The notes below the pieces were generated by a model. The model was not told the DNA's origin. It saw only the letters and a list, made by a program, of their open reading frames with translations, and ran no database searches. From the NCBI RefSeq assembly GCF_964204645.1, contig NC_134027.1, positions 7,924,485-7,988,484 on the forward strand: DNA of 64,000 nt. Reading direction: 5' to 3'. This document shows, in pieces, positions 1 to 15,881 of the stretch. Every line of letters begins with the position of its first letter. Within the stretch, counting starts at the first letter, position 1. This DNA is from Tubulanus polymorphus (Eukaryota > Nemertea > Palaeonemertea > Tubulaniformes > Tubulanidae). The position numbers and the translations under genes were made by a program.

Positions 1-15
1 TTCCTTGTTGGCTGA

Positions 16-55
16 AGTTCTAATTCCAGAGTATGCCTGCTCTGGAATTAGAACT
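16..55. repeat. Perfect 16-bp inverted repeat
   Basis: Bases 16-31 (AGTTCTAATTCCAGAG) are exactly complementary to bases 40-55, with an 8-base spacer. It lies downstream of the last visible HERPUD-like exon on the minus strand, so it is probably intronic. It could be a foldback element remnant or an RNA hairpin. No function can be assigned. Confidence 0.85.
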
Positions 56-99
56 CCCAGTAACTTTGGGTAGGGGGGTTTTTTTCATCATCATCTTAC

Positions 100-1405
100 C
101 CTTGAAACTGAGTGTGTGGTATGAAGTTAGGCACTGAACCGCGATGATGTTGCATTAGATGTGAATATGGATGAAGATTAGGTACTGAACCACGATGTCG
201 CAGCCCGTCCGTGCTTGTATTTACATTTGTAGCGTCACTGGTAACAGGGGTAGTGGTTCTTGTCGTTGACGTCACCGTTGTGGTGCTCGGTTTTGGCTGA
301 AATATACATATGAACTTTCTATACACAATATATACTTATTTAATCTACTGACGTATGCATGCTACGGGCTACGAAATGCTAGAGAGATGAGAAACAAAAC
401 CATATGTGCAGATGGTAGTTATTACAGCTATCATTTCGACTTTGAATGCTAATAGTACAGTACATGTAGGTAATACATTCACTACTATTGCAAGCAATTC
501 ATTCAGGGTCAAAGGTACGAAGCAAATTGTGGAGCCCTCTCTGAAATTTTTTGAAAATTTGACGCAAAGTGTAGCAATTTCGTGGCATCTACGATCTAAA
601 AGGGCTTTCACTAAAGCTTTTTTCCTTAAAAACTTTGCTTCGCCAATCCGTAGGGTGAGCTAGGTCCAGCTTCGACCCCAGTAGATCTGCACCTGGATAC
701 CCAGCTTCATTCATGAGAAGGCGTGTCTAGTCAGATGTGCAACCTGGTTGAACTCAACTCATTGTTTTATTGTCATGTTCACAAGCGCAGATTCTGTGAA
801 CCTGTCGTAAATTGGAATTGGCACTTCATGCAATGGATAAGTTAACCCCCCTTAATTTTCCTAAGTGTTTTACTTACTCTCTTCATTTCTGATGCAAGTT
901 CTTCTTTAGTTGGAGTACAAACTAGATGCACCGTATGGGTTATCTCTTCTTCGTACTGAAATTCGAATAACGATTCACCATTTTAATTATCGACGATCAT
1001 TGAATTCAGTTTGGTGCCTAGAGAAAAAGGTTAAATTTGGGAACACAATGGAAAATATCTAACATTTTTTTACCTGCCATAAAACATCTTTTAACATCAG
1101 ATGATCAGATAGCAATCTTCCGGAATAGATTAGTTTTTGTGAGCCTTCAGCCTGAACAAACAAAGTAATTGACATTAATTGAATACTAAAATCTGGAGCA
1201 TTTTGATTCATCATTTCAATGAATAATTTTTGACATAATACGATGAAATGAATCAATAACTCACCGGCTTACTGGGATACACAGATGACAGATGCTTCTT
1301 CAGCTTTTTAATGGTCCATCCCAAACCGCACTCAATACGCTGATCAGCTATTCTTTGATTGGGAGCCTTTACAACCAGAGTGACTGGCATACTACTGAAG
1401 TCCAT
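100..1405 (-). CDS. HERPUD: HERPUD-like ER-stress ubiquitin-like protein, 5' coding exons (partial)
   Basis: Four coding exons are readable on the minus strand: 1265-1405, 1074-1151, 878-955 and 100-296. All have canonical GT/AG borders, and the first three are each in phase 0. Translation begins MDFSSMPVTLVVKAPNQR and continues with LIYSGRLLSDHLMLKDVLW and then ITHTVHLVCTP. This is the N-terminal ubiquitin-like fold of HERPUD1/2, including the characteristic LIYSGxLL segment. The fourth exon is Ser/Thr/Asn-rich and contains DGLRHRGS, like the linker of HERPUD2. In vertebrates HERP is an ER-membrane protein induced by the unfolded protein response that works with the HRD1 complex in ER-associated degradation. 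The hydrophobic membrane part is not in the window, so the gene continues beyond base 1. An acceptor-like site just upstream of the ATG (about 1416) suggests a separate 5'UTR exon. HERPUD1 versus HERPUD2 cannot be separated here. Confidence 0.85.
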
Positions 1406-3470
1406 TGTGTGGAACCTTAAAATATAATATAGGTCTAAATGATAATTGACTTAACAAAATGAGCTTTCCAGGCTGATATACCACCAACATCAGCTCTTAC
1501 TGATTTTGGCGGTACAGAGGATGTATAGATTTAACAGTATTTTTGTTCATAATAGCTTAGATTTTGGATACAATGAATGATTCACGCACGTGGAATGATT
1601 TGTTGTCCTGGCGGTACGCACGACTGTCAGTTTTATCGGTAGTAGATAGCACATACTTGCCTAAGCCATAATTAGTCATACATAAGTCATGATAAATGAT
1701 AAACTAAAAACTAGGGCCTAACTCAAAAAAGAATGATGAAATTCGGCGTGTAATGACGAGACGCGTCAGAAAAACCCAAACAACTGGCCAAGAAGGAAGG
1801 TGCAACGGCAACGCAAGCGCAAGGGGACGACAGGAAGAGAGGTTAAATTGCCCAGTTCCGTGATTAAAACACCACGAATCAAAGTTCTCTACGTCTATTG
1901 TTTGTGTTTATAAGGTCGGTATTTCTGTCTTCATTTTACTCACCAGAAGCAAATCTGCTTTATATAACAAAAATAGTGACCGTCGATAGTTTTGTTTGTG
2001 TTAAGCGAAAATGAACGATGACGACCCGGAAGTATTTGTCGTGTTCTGATTGGTAGATATAAATTTCGCGAGGTGGCAGCAGCAGCTGGTCTATTCCTTG
2101 TATTCGTCGTATGATTCAATATCGCTGCTTTTTTTCCTACGAAAATGCGAATATTCGGAAATGCATTTTCATTTTCTCGTAGAAGCAGAAAGAAAATGGT
2201 TTCGTTTGGAAGAAATTTCGTTGGGACGATATAGGTGGTAGATTTCTAGGGGGGGGGTGTAGTGGCAATCTGGAGTTGTCTGGGGGGTTAATATTCTGGG
2301 AAATTTGAAGGGGTTCTTGGTGATATTTGCAAGTGTTTATTGTCTGAGATAATTTTGCAAAGGGGGTTGTTATTTTCTTGAGAAGGCTTGTATAGAGGTA
2401 ATTGCGTGGGGTAACATGACTGGGTCGTTAATGGCAGGAACCGTGATTGTATGAGCGTTGTAAGCATAACCCTAACCCACATTGTTAAGTTTAGAAAAAA
2501 AACTGTATTCATGTTCTATGTCCAGATCATTTCGTTGGAACGAAAAGCTTTTCGTTATCACGAAAAAAGAAATATTCATTTTTCACAACGTCACCTCCGT
2601 AAAATCCCGTGTATATAACGAACGTAAATTTGAAATAGAATTAGGCTGCGTATTTGATTCATTACGACTGATCATTTTTATGATCATAATGTGGACGGAG
2701 ATAAAGATTAATGTCCCGACTCCTCGGCATATTTGACACAAGCAAAACAGCTCTTACTTCAGTGCCGCCGCATGTATTAAGCCAAAAAATGACGATTCAT
2801 TAATTCAATATAATGTTCATTATCGTCGCAAGGTGCCTGGACATCCCATCTGGATATACAGCCTTTATGGCTCCGTCCAGGTTCCTGTCATCAATTTCTT
2901 TCTATTGTCATGAAGTACCATGCTTGTATGTTATTCACGTAAATCTAGATTTTAATGAGGAAATAAATAATAATTATACTGTGCAGGTGCCTGAAACCAT
3001 TTCGCCACTAGTACCGTATGGCGACTGTGCTCATTTTTCAGCATGTATTTCTTGTATCGGTATCGAATCTTGCAAGACAACAGGACCAAGTTCGAACAGA
3101 GAACAATCCTTTTCTTTCCAGCCGGAAGATATCTTCAATCTAAGAGATTTTGATTTTGAGTCAGCCGTAGAAAAAATAACGCCAAAAATAATAATAAAGT
3201 CACATCCTTATTCGTTCACGATTAATTTTTTTCTCAGTTGAATTATATACATTGAACGGAGTACATGAAAATGTTCGAGGTTAAATAAAAATCCCGGTGG
3301 GTTTTACGTGATTACACGTTGAACATATTTTAATAGTGCATATTAAAGCTATGGTTGATTCGATATCTTTTTTCATAGAACGATATGCATACGAAAGTGT
3401 TTTTGTCAAAATCGTCTATTAAAATGTTTGCTGTAACCGAGACTAGCATCGAACTGGGAGATTATTTCGC
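1406..3470. other. Intergenic / upstream region of the HERPUD-like gene
   Basis: No recognisable gene. Part of 1406-2050 is likely 5'UTR and promoter of the minus-strand HERPUD-like gene. I looked for an ER-stress element (CCAAT-N9-CCACG) and did not find a clean match. An open frame at 2987-3241 on the plus strand, preceded by an acceptor-like tgtgcag, contains several Cys (residues around GDCAHFSACISCIG), but matches no family I know and has no supported start. Confidence 0.5.
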
Positions 3471-5659
3471 TTATCGCGACTGGAGACTAGGCGTCGGGGA
3501 GGAAGGGATTAGGTTTTGGTCGAGACTGTTTCCCCACAGAAGCAGTTTGAAATTATTTTTCGAGGCCAGTATACTGCCCAGTCGATCGTAAACTAATTCT
3601 AGTGTTCGATAGTACAACTGAAAGTCGACGATCTCCTCGTCCTCGTCGCCGTGCCCGATCAAGTTATACGACAATTTCAGCGTTTTCAGCGTTTGGTTGA
3701 CTTTCAAAGCGCCCAACAGCGTCAGAAAGCCGATGTTCGTGATTCCGCACATATTCATACATAAACATTCGAGCGTCTTGTTATATTTCAGAGCGTCAGC
3801 TAAACTCGACGCTCCGTCGTCGCCGATGGAGTTCATGCTCATGTCTAGTGTTTTCAGTACCGTGTTCGCTTTCAGAGCGCGAGCTATACACGCGGCCCCG
3901 TCGACGTCGATGTCACATTTTTCGACGTTCAGTTCTTGCAGCGTGCGATTTGACACGAGCAAATCGGCTAGAAGACTCGCGTCGGATTTCGAAATGCAGT
4001 TGCTACTGATATCCATCGTTTGAAGCCGAGAATTGATTCGAAGCGATTTGAACAGCTTGCTGTAACTTTCCTCGTCCAAGTTCGTGCGTCGCATGCGTAG
4101 GCGTTTCACGTAGGCGTTGCTACGCAGCTCCTCAGCGAGAGCGTCGCATCCACGTCCCCGTAAATCATTGAAACCGACGTCCAGGTCGGTAAGCGTCTTG
4201 TTATTGGACAGCGCGTCGGCTAGGATGTTACACCCGTGGCCGGTTATGCCCGTACACGTAACGTTCAACGTCCGCAAAGAACGATTCTTTTTCAGACCGT
4301 CGGCGATGTAGCGCACGCCTTCGTCGCCGAAAGCGTTCAGACGAATGTCAAGTTTCGAAAGACCGTGATTTCTCGAGAGAGCGTCCCCGAGCCAAACGAC
4401 GCCGTGTTCGTCGATTCTGTTCTTGGCTAAACACAGTTCGCGTATGCAACTGTAATGAATGAGTAAATTGCACAACACTTGCAGGCCCGAATTACCTAAT
4501 TTCTGATTGTATAAATCTAACACGATGATCGGTATGACACGGTTTTGAGTGTAATTCGCATTCCAGTCCCTGATCGCGATCGACTCGTAGAACGACCGAC
4601 GTTTATACTTATTCACTTCTTTAAAATGATCTTCAATCGAAGTCGAAAGAAGTTTCGCTTCTTCGGCAGTGATCATATTCCCGCTTTCGCTGTCGCAGTA
4701 ATTGATGTCCATTTGGAATATCGCGCATTCCTCGTTTAGAAAGTCCGAACTGCCGAACACCTCGTCGATGCAGCCGAGCGAGTCGCTGTGGCTCGCGTAA
4801 CGATCGCGACATTCGCAGACGTTTTTGATGACGGTGTGGTGCACCTCGAGTAGATCTGCTAAATGTACTTGCGCCTCGTTGACTCTGAGCACCTGACAGA
4901 ACGCGTGGAACGTGTCGTCGCAATTATTTTCAAGTTCATCTAACAACAGATCGCAGCGACGCTGTTTCGTTCTGCAACCCATTAATTTCAGTTCGATGTC
5001 CGGAGATATGACGCCGTTATCGGTGAGCTGGGTAAGTATTTTATCCGGGTCCATCATCTCCCGGAGAATGTCCTTCGTTAACGAGAAAACCTTCGAAGTG
5101 ATTTGCAATATGGGTAACTGCAGTAGACTGCTGTGCATGCGAGGTTTCACCGTCGGCATTGTGACGAAACTACCCGATGGGGAACCACCGGGCGTGATGT
5201 CAGCCGACTGATGCGAGGCGTGGCGGTCGTTGACGAAGTTTCTCAATGAAGCCGACTCGTTCATCGTATCGGAACAGTTGAAAGAGACGACCACTCCTCG
5301 GTTCCTCTGCGGTTCGGCGAAGCTCCGCAGACGAGGCGGTTTAGGCGGCGGCTCGTAGTTCTTACGGGTCGATGTTGGGGTAGATGGCGCACTGCTCGAA
5401 TACGTCTGCCGATCCGGCGTAATATTCGATCGTCTGGGAAAATCTTGAAAACTGGTCGTCGACGATTCGGGCTCCGCGTAAATCTCACTGACCGATGGCA
5501 GTTCAGAATCACGAAATTCATTGTTAATAACGACCCCGTTGGGGGCACAGCTCTCCCAGTGTACCTCGGGTCTAGGTTTCAGCTCTTGCGTGTTCTGCAG
5601 TCGAACCCTCGGGTCATATGGTTCCTTGAAACCGTAAAAATCACGCGGGTCGATAGTGC
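3471..5659 (-). CDS. CARD + leucine-rich-repeat protein (NLR-like without NACHT), 5' end incomplete
   Basis: One long minus-strand exon encodes about 729 residues. The N-terminal ~190 residues are low complexity and include an SH3-ligand-like motif YEPPPKPPRL. About 4842-5084 encodes a death-fold segment (ILTQLTDNGVISPD then LLLDELENNCDDTFHAFCQ then HLADLL) with the helix pattern of a caspase-recruitment domain. After a linker come roughly ten RNase-inhibitor-type LRRs of about 28 residues, with repeated LxxLDxxxN cores, followed by a stop at 3471. There is no NACHT ATPase between CARD and LRRs, unlike NOD1/NOD2. A role in innate-immune or death signalling is inferred from the domains only. 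I place the exon start at 5659 because tcattgcag is a good acceptor there and the sequence becomes AT-rich upstream; the open frame continues to an ATG at 5747, so a longer start is possible. Upstream exons were not identified. Confidence 0.75.
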
Positions 5660-8220
5660 CTGCAATGATATATAAATCGAAGTTCATATTTAGTAACAAA
5701 TTCATTAGATCCAGCCCATCTAGCTCTTTTGTGTCTATGAAAGTCAAATTTCTAACACTGGTTCACGTAAAAAAAACTCTTGTTTTTTATGTACTACTTA
5801 ATTTTCTTTTACGTAGTAAACCAGAGAGAGTAGATTCGTATAATTTTCATCCGACTCCAAAGGGTTTTTGTTATTCTATTGTTGATTCAGATTTCTAACT
5901 CATCATAAACGTCCGTATCCCAATAACACAGCAATTCTAAACATCAAAAAAGAATTCCCCAGCCTTAGTATCAAATATTTTACTATCTTTCATCTTGAGA
6001 ATAATAACAACGACAGTCTATGCGTGTGTTTGTAAATGTTACTAAACAATGTAGACTTTGATGGAGAAATCCTTTCATACACATTCCTACTTTTAGAACC
6101 GATTTTTTTAGTTCAAATTCGACTCTCCTTAATTAATTTGTGGCGAGCTACTTGAACTCTGAATGAAATCCAACTGAGAACTGGGCCTCGCGTTTTCATC
6201 GACTTTCTAGCACAGTTCTCAGCTGATGAATGAAGTCGAGGACCGGTGCGATTTTCAATAAGAAGTTTAAGTCGGTTAAAATCTTTTGTATTTCAAATGA
6301 ATGAATATATACTAGAATGAAATGTATTAACAAATTACTATATCGGTATTTAATACATAGCGTAAGGAAATCGTTCTGAACCAATTGTCAAGATCAAGAT
6401 AAAGTACTATTCAATATACATGTTTCAGATTTCCTACCTTCCGCGTCCCAGCAAAGTTTGATAGAAAACTTTGCCATAGTCGCGCTATAAGCGCCAACTG
6501 CTCATAACTATAACATGAAATGCGTATCTCATTCCAGTAATGAACGCTGTTGTTCTGCGGAATCAAAACCCTTCGTCCTCCCATAGACAGGAAGTCACAC
6601 ACATATTACAATGTAATTAACATCTGCGCAATTATATGTAATGATTACAGCACATAAAAACGAACGACCCCATCCCATCCATACACTGTGGAATCAAACC
6701 GTAAAATAACTTTTTGAAGTCTGGAGTTTATGCGGTTTGTGTTTACATGCGGCAAATATACACAGTTCCATACGTCAATACGCACATTTCCTATATATAT
6801 ATGATACATGCAACGAATGGTTTCGGAATTCTAGACAAAAAAAGCAACTGAAATATTTGCCGGGAGAGGAATGACGTAAGCGAAATATACCCGACTCCCA
6901 TCGCCGCAGGCGTCGATTTCACCGCATCCTGACAGACTGTCGATATCGAACACTTGACTCGTTCGTTACAAGACGAACGAGTTCTATTCGAAATCCAATT
7001 TCGCGTGTTTTCAAACCGAGTGCGTTACGAATTGCGATTAATTAGAGCCAATATTCGAACGATGCCTCGCTACGAGTCTATCAGTTACAAAAATCTAGTA
7101 ATGTAATAACGAAAAAAAAATAATATTAATACAGAGCCGGCGATAAAGAGTTCATTGTCATAATTCGTAACACATTCTGTAGTCCTACATAATAGATAAC
7201 ATTTAAAAAAATAATTCATGAAATACCAGCAACTATTCGAAATAAAGGCAAATTTTACTATATCTTATATCGCTATACTCGTTTATCTCATTTATGCTTG
7301 CCGAATATATTACTTTAGGTAAAGAGGTAAATAATGGCTTTGAAGTAGGCCTACGTTCCGAACATTTGAGGTAATCAGTTTGTCTCTAACTGCGCTGCGT
7401 CAAATTCGAGCCGTTTACGGGTGATTTTTCAGCGCATCTTTTGACATTCGCCAAAGATCTGTCGTGGTTTCAGCGCAGGACACACGTGCGAAATGCGTAC
7501 GAACTTACTCTTTCGGGATAACGGGTTTGCAAAAAGGGATTAAATTGATTTATATCGAGGGAAAATCTAATATATAACTGAGAGAAATAATGTAAAATGA
7601 AAAGATGTGGTTTGTTAAGCGTTCGAAGCATTTTAACCCCCGAAAAGCCGGGATTCGAAACCTCATCTAAACTAACCTAACTTAAGAAACCGAAGACCGT
7701 ACACGCCCTGCACGATCATAATCGATCTAACGTGGCCAGTTGCCCGTGACATCATACGGGCGGGTGATATTGCGGAAGATGCATTTAGAATCTGCGACAC
7801 AGCCAAAAATGGTGTTAAGTGGCTCGGGTAACCCATCCATGCGTCTAATGAGCGCCAGAGGGACTGACATGAAAGTAGATGGCGCATAAATTGCTGCGCT
7901 GTAATTTAGACTTTACAGGCCAAATCACGTACATAAATAATCAGCAAATAGGTATAAATATCAGTTAACTGTTTGATAATGATAGGTCAACGGTACAGAA
8001 ATTATAACCATTCTGAATGTAAATAATGAATGAAGTACGTAGATTTAGCAGAGACCTATTTCTAGATAATTAATCATACAATGATCACTCTCGACAATCG
8101 TATCTCATTTGTATTTACCGATCTCACGATGTTTTCGTGTAATTCACCACCGAACTGAATCGAAAACCCTGACGCAATTTGCTCCTCTAGGCTACAACTA
8201 AATATTCAACGTTTGATATA
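5660..8220. other. AT-rich region upstream of the CARD-LRR gene, no gene recognised
   Basis: Probably contains the undetected 5' exon(s) and promoter of the minus-strand CARD-LRR gene. Open frames here are short and lack family resemblance. Nothing else stands out until the microsatellite at 8221. Confidence 0.5.
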
Positions 8221-8230
8221 TATTCATATG

Positions 8231-8276
<46 letters not shown>

Positions 8277-8840
8277 TGTATGTATGTATGTATGTATGTA
8301 TGTATGTATGTATGTATGTATGTATGTATGTATGTATGTATGTATGTATGTATGTATGTATGTATGTATGTATGTATGTATGTATGTATGTATGTATGTA
8401 TGTATGTATGTATGTATGTATGTATGTATGTATGTATGTATGTATGTATGTATGTATGTATGTATGTATGTATGTATGTATGTATGTATGTATGTATGTA
8501 TGTATGTATGTATGTATGTATGTATGTATGTATGTATGTATGTATGTATGTATGTATGTATGTATGTATGTATGTATGTATGTATGTATGTATGTATGTA
8601 TGTATGTATGTATGTATGTATGTATGTATGTATGTATGTATGTATGTATGTATGTATGTATGTATGTATGTATGTATGTATGTATGTATGTATGTATGTA
8701 TGTATGTATGTATGTATGTATGTATGTATGTATGTATGTATGTATGTATGTATGTATGTATGTATGTATGTATGTATGTATGTATGTATGTATGTATGTA
8801 TGTATGTATGTATGTATGTATGTATGTATGTATGTATGTA
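8221..8840. repeat. Long perfect (TATG)n microsatellite with adjoining (TA)n
   Basis: A short (TA)n tract at about 8229-8246 runs directly into an uninterrupted TATG array at 8247-8840, about 594 bp or roughly 148 units, with no substitution that I can see. It ends in a short degenerate flank (catagcatgtagcatgtatc). The open frames across it (YIHT or MYVC repeats) are a trivial result of a 4-base unit that lacks stop codons and are not genes. Confidence 0.97.
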
Positions 8841-9670
8841 CATAGCATGTAGCATGTATCAATCAGACTAATGTCGATTCGTTGATATATACCGATAAGG
8901 ATGGTTCTAATACGCAAGTCACACCACAAGTGCCTTATGAATTAGATGGTTGAATTATTCTAATATAAAATCCAACGTGAAATGGTTTTAATTACCATTA
9001 ATTTCGACATATACATGTATAGAAACGCACCAGGAACGAAATTCACGAAATTCAAGGGGCACGATGTAACAGGTGCGTTTGATGAGTTCACCCTATTCTG
9101 CATTTAATGGAGTTTGTTGTTTTTATATTCTGTTCAGTTACTGCCAAAAACGATTGGTCAGGATTAGGGATTTTTTTTTTAAATCCTACTGCTGAATGCG
9201 TCATCAATATCCTATTTTATCTATCAATCACTGAAAACAAGTTAATTCGCGAATAGGAACCGCGCACGCTTTAATGGTGGGTTTTGAAGAGGGGTTTTGA
9301 TACGGGATCATTTACATTTTAAGCACGATTGTGTGTCGTCGTGACCGAAGCATCTAAGTGTGTCACGATGCTGATCCGGAAGCCGAGGAAACAATCATCA
9401 ATCTCACGCTGTGGATGCTGTAAATTGAAGATAACCGAAATGTGATGCAATCTGATACGTTCTGAATGGACTGATATTATAGTGATATATCATCGGAAAC
9501 ACTTTCGAATACTAAAAACACGCTGGCCCTTTTTTGAACTAGCACAAAATCAAAGAAATTCGAAATATCTAACAACGCGGCAATTGCTATGATTTCGTAA
9601 TGTCTAATAACTAACCGAATGGAGAAGTCCCACAAAAGAATTTTAAACGATACAATTTATCAAAATGAAA
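8841..9670. other. Intergenic, no gene recognised
   Basis: AT-rich sequence without recognisable coding signal. No clear repeat apart from the elements listed separately. Confidence 0.5.
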
Positions 9671-9754
9671 CCCCGACGCTTCGGCTGTTGACTAACAGCC
9701 ATCGTCAGGTAGAATGGATGATGCTGGCTGTCAGTCAACAGCAGAAATGCTGTG
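9671..9754. repeat. Head-to-head pair of degenerate hammerhead-like repeats
   Basis: On the minus strand, 9671-9712 reads CTGACGA, a 7-bp stem II (GGCTGTT / AACAGCC), then GAAG and CGTC. This is a hammerhead core with one expected A changed. On the plus strand, 9716-9754 carries a related copy (GATGA, stem, CAGAAATGC). The flanking sequence of the minus copy (TTTAAAATTCTTTTGTGG on that strand) resembles the sequence that follows the copy at 52.25 kb, so these belong to one repeat family. Both copies look decayed. Confidence 0.6.
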
Positions 9755-9817
9755 GTCTAATCTTGATACAATCACATTCAATTCTATTGTGGAATTTCTT
9801 CATATATCATTTCTATA

Positions 9818-9880
9818 ATATTTGAGGAGCGATGTTTCGGCTAACAACTGTTGTTAGCCGAAACGGCGCTCCTCAAATAT
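9818..9880. repeat. Near-perfect ~29-bp inverted repeat
   Basis: The arms (9818-9847 and 9851-9880) read inward ATATTTGAGGAGCG then TTTCGGCTAACAA, with a 3-base loop. The motif TTAGCCGAAAC is also found in the hammerhead-like repeat at 42.3 kb, so this is probably a half element duplicated in inverted orientation. Confidence 0.85.
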
Positions 9881-10241
9881 AATAATAATCATTTAATCAT
9901 TTAATTCGACTGCTAATGAGTATAAACATACTAATTAATACTAATTAATACTGTTTGAGTGATAATTCAACTGGCTCGATAATTTGCGTATATTGAATTA
10001 TCCTTGATACTTAGTTGTGTAAAGATTGGGTCCGTTATACCGAGTGATGCCGAGTCTATGCTAATCTAAAACAAATAACGGGAAATTTACTGATAATAAT
10101 CTAATTATGTTATCTTATGATAATAATCCGCGAAAATAGGTTTATTTCGAAAATTGCACGGTAACTCCGAGTACAAAATCATTCGCCTTTAGAAGTAGAA
10201 TATGTGCATTTTTCACGAAGTCACGAAGTCCTTACGATATA

Positions 10242-10480
10242 TGTACAATTCAATTCAATTCAATACTTTATTACAACTTAAAAGTTTTACAGTAAAACAT
10301 ACAAGTATATAATGTACATCATAACATAATAGAGTCTTCTAGACAGATTTTTCTAACCTATACAAAACGGCCTCTACGAGTAGCATTGTATTCATTCAAA
10401 GATTGGAGAACTGCGGTCGGGTCATTTTCGAGTCGCCGTCGGGACAGGTGACCTCGTGCGCGCAAGCTTTGGCAAATATC
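10242..10480 (-). repeat. 3' end of a retroelement (LINE/SINE-like), (TTGAA)n tail
   Basis: On the minus strand the sequence ends AATAAAGTATTGAATTGAAT with a repeated TTGAA pentamer, typical of a retroposed tail. A similar terminus (AATAAACTTTGAATTGAAT) occurs on the plus strand at about 46464-46488. No reverse transcriptase frame is present. The 5' limit is approximate. Confidence 0.55.
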
Positions 10481-13774
<3,294 letters not shown>

Positions 13775-15314
13775 ATGGCGTCCAGTGTTGTGATTTCGAT
13801 CGTAGCTATTGCTATTTTGCTGCCGTTCATGGTTTCAGGTAATGATTTCGACTCCGGAAAACAATTTGATCCATAGTTTACTGTATCGGCTATTTGCCAT
13901 TGTAAATTTCCCTGTGCTGTTTTCTCGTCTTTCGAAGAAAACATGATTTAATTGCCGGTTCGGTTTGCCACGTCGACCCGGAAGTGTCCCCGGTTTTCAA
14001 TTCTCGGTCTCATTTCTGAACTGAAACTCGATGAGGATTTCATTTTAGTCCCTTCTCTGCAATTTATTCCGTAAAACAATATTGTAGGTCACCTTTTTTG
14101 CTATGGATAAACTAATTTATTGCTTGCATTTAACATTACAGCTGATACATGTCTGGGACCCAGCGTCGAAAGTACAGTATTCTCTACCTCTGAGGTGTCT
14201 GCATCGTCCAAAACTGTTGTTGTCATAGAATTTACATTGTCCTGCAAAAATGGTTTGAAGGTACATATAATCCTGATTTTTAAGTTATTACATAGGCCTA
14301 TTGTACAAATAAATAAATTATGCTGCGGTTTCTTCTTTCAGAATGTAAATCTCTATGCTGACATCAATGGAAGAACACTGCCAGCCACTAGAGCTCAAGA
14401 AGCTGATAAATACCAGGTAATACTATTATAGCAAGACCTGAGAGTGATTCCAGGTGGTAAGCAAAATTAAGACTGGGTCCAGTTCCTAGTCTTAAGTAGT
14501 TTTAAATCTAAGCCATGACAATAGAACAGGCTCATGAATTTTAGACCTATGTCTTGACTTAGATAGAAGCAGGACTAGCTACTGTATCTAATTTTGGAAC
14601 TCGAATGGAGTGAACTTGGTGTTTATTTTAATGTTATTAATAATGTGCTATTGATTATTCATATTCTGGCAGGTGAGTTTCAGCGATGAACATGAGAAAC
14701 TGTCGGCCGGTCGATACGACGTGCGTCTGTTTGATGAAGAAGGTTACGCAGCTCTGAGGAAGGCACAAAGAAGCGGAGAAGACACGTCATCCGTGAAACC
14801 GCTGTTTACTATTGATGCTAACCACCAGGTAGATAGAAAAAGTATCCTAAGTCCAATTACGTAGAGCTAGGGGCCCATGAGCGCACTAAGCAATCGATAT
14901 CAATATTCCCACAATATAAATTGCTAATGGCAAGCATTTTAAGAAATCACATGATATCAATAATAATGCAACCTCTTGGTTTAGAAAATTAAACTGCCAT
15001 ACTGAATATGGCATACAGGCAGACGAGAATTTGAAAGTGTTGCAAATTTCCAGTCGCCATCGTAATCTGTCAAAAAATACATTTGTGTACCCCTTGCTTT
15101 AGCTTTGCAGTATTAGGTGCCAATGTCAGCAGAAATCCAGTTCTGTATCATGCTTTGTTAGTGACCGACTTAAATAACTATGAATGATTGATTATGTTGA
15201 TTTTTTTAGGGAGTATGGAAGGGACCAATCGTACAGAGTGAATTCATCGCTGTCTGTGTCGCCGCCGTCGTTTGGTACTTTGCGTTTAGCGCAAAGTCCA
15301 AAATTATGTCATGA
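13775..15314 (+). CDS. SSR4: Translocon-associated protein subunit delta (TRAP-delta)
   Basis: Five exons, 13775-13838, 14142-14260, 14342-14416, 14673-14828 and 15210-15314, join in frame to give 172 residues; human SSR4 has 173. Exon 1 encodes a signal peptide (MASSVVISIVAIAILLPFMV). The lumenal domain follows with two Cys (ADTCLGP and LSCKNG) expected to form the family disulphide, then LYADINGRTLPATR, RYDVRLFDEEGYAALRKAQR and PLFTIDA. Exon 5 supplies the single C-terminal membrane helix (FIAVCVAAVVWYFAFSAKSK). TRAP is an ER complex beside SEC61 that assists insertion of some signal sequences and N-glycosylation. A polyadenylation-type AATAAA lies about 40 bases after the stop. Intron 4 contains a dispersed repeat listed separately. 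Confidence 0.96.
14943..15103 (+). repeat. Dispersed ~160-bp repeat, copy 1 (SSR4 intron 4)
   Basis: This segment (TGATATCAATAATAATGCA ... CAGTCGCCATCGTAATCTG ... ACATTTGTGTACCCCTT) aligns end to end with 15882-16043 in the same orientation, at roughly 80 percent identity by eye. The family is unknown. No terminal inverted repeat or poly-A tail is obvious. Confidence 0.85.
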
Positions 15315-15881
15315 GGATTTTTTGTAAATTTAATAATAACTTATTTTAAAAAAATAAAAGTGTCACATTGTATAAATATAGAATTCGTTGTTTAATCCGC
15401 TGATTGGTAGGCGATCGATCGCGCTGATGGTTGCTGAGGAAAGAAACTTGCTGGGCCCTTGAGTCATAAAAGTACGTTGGACATGTAACTTAAGAGCTAT
15501 CTATCGGGACCGTTAAACCAATATGTACCATCTAGGCAACAGCTGATGTCACTATACCAATAAATCAAACGCGTATCGTACAATAAATGTTGTACATGTA
15601 TACAGAAGGTTCGAACCATTTACGTTCTCTGAGTGTGCATACTGAAGAAAATGTTCGCAAGTAATCGATCATGCGAGAAGTATATACAAAAATTCGTTTT
15701 ACGCGTAAATGATTTAGTTGCGAACAAAATACAATCATTTCCTCATTGCCTGTGATTGGGAACCGATCGGCATTATTTTGAAGCTACACAAATCAGATCA
15801 AAAGCTCGAACCCCGCAAAAAATTAGTTCCGCCCATTTATAATTCAAAAGGAAATGTTTCACAACTACCACATTACAACGT

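Noticed and set aside
3697-5548. Plus- and minus-strand frames of 60-108 codons inside the CARD-LRR exon
   Set aside because: They are shadow frames of a CpG-rich coding exon.
5660-5747. N-terminal extension of the CARD-LRR frame to an ATG at 5747
   Set aside because: Base composition changes to AT-rich and a good acceptor lies at 5660, so it is more likely intron read-through, though not excluded.
8187-8929. Several 200-residue frames of YIHT or MYVC repeats on both strands
   Set aside because: They are automatic products of a stop-free TATG microsatellite.
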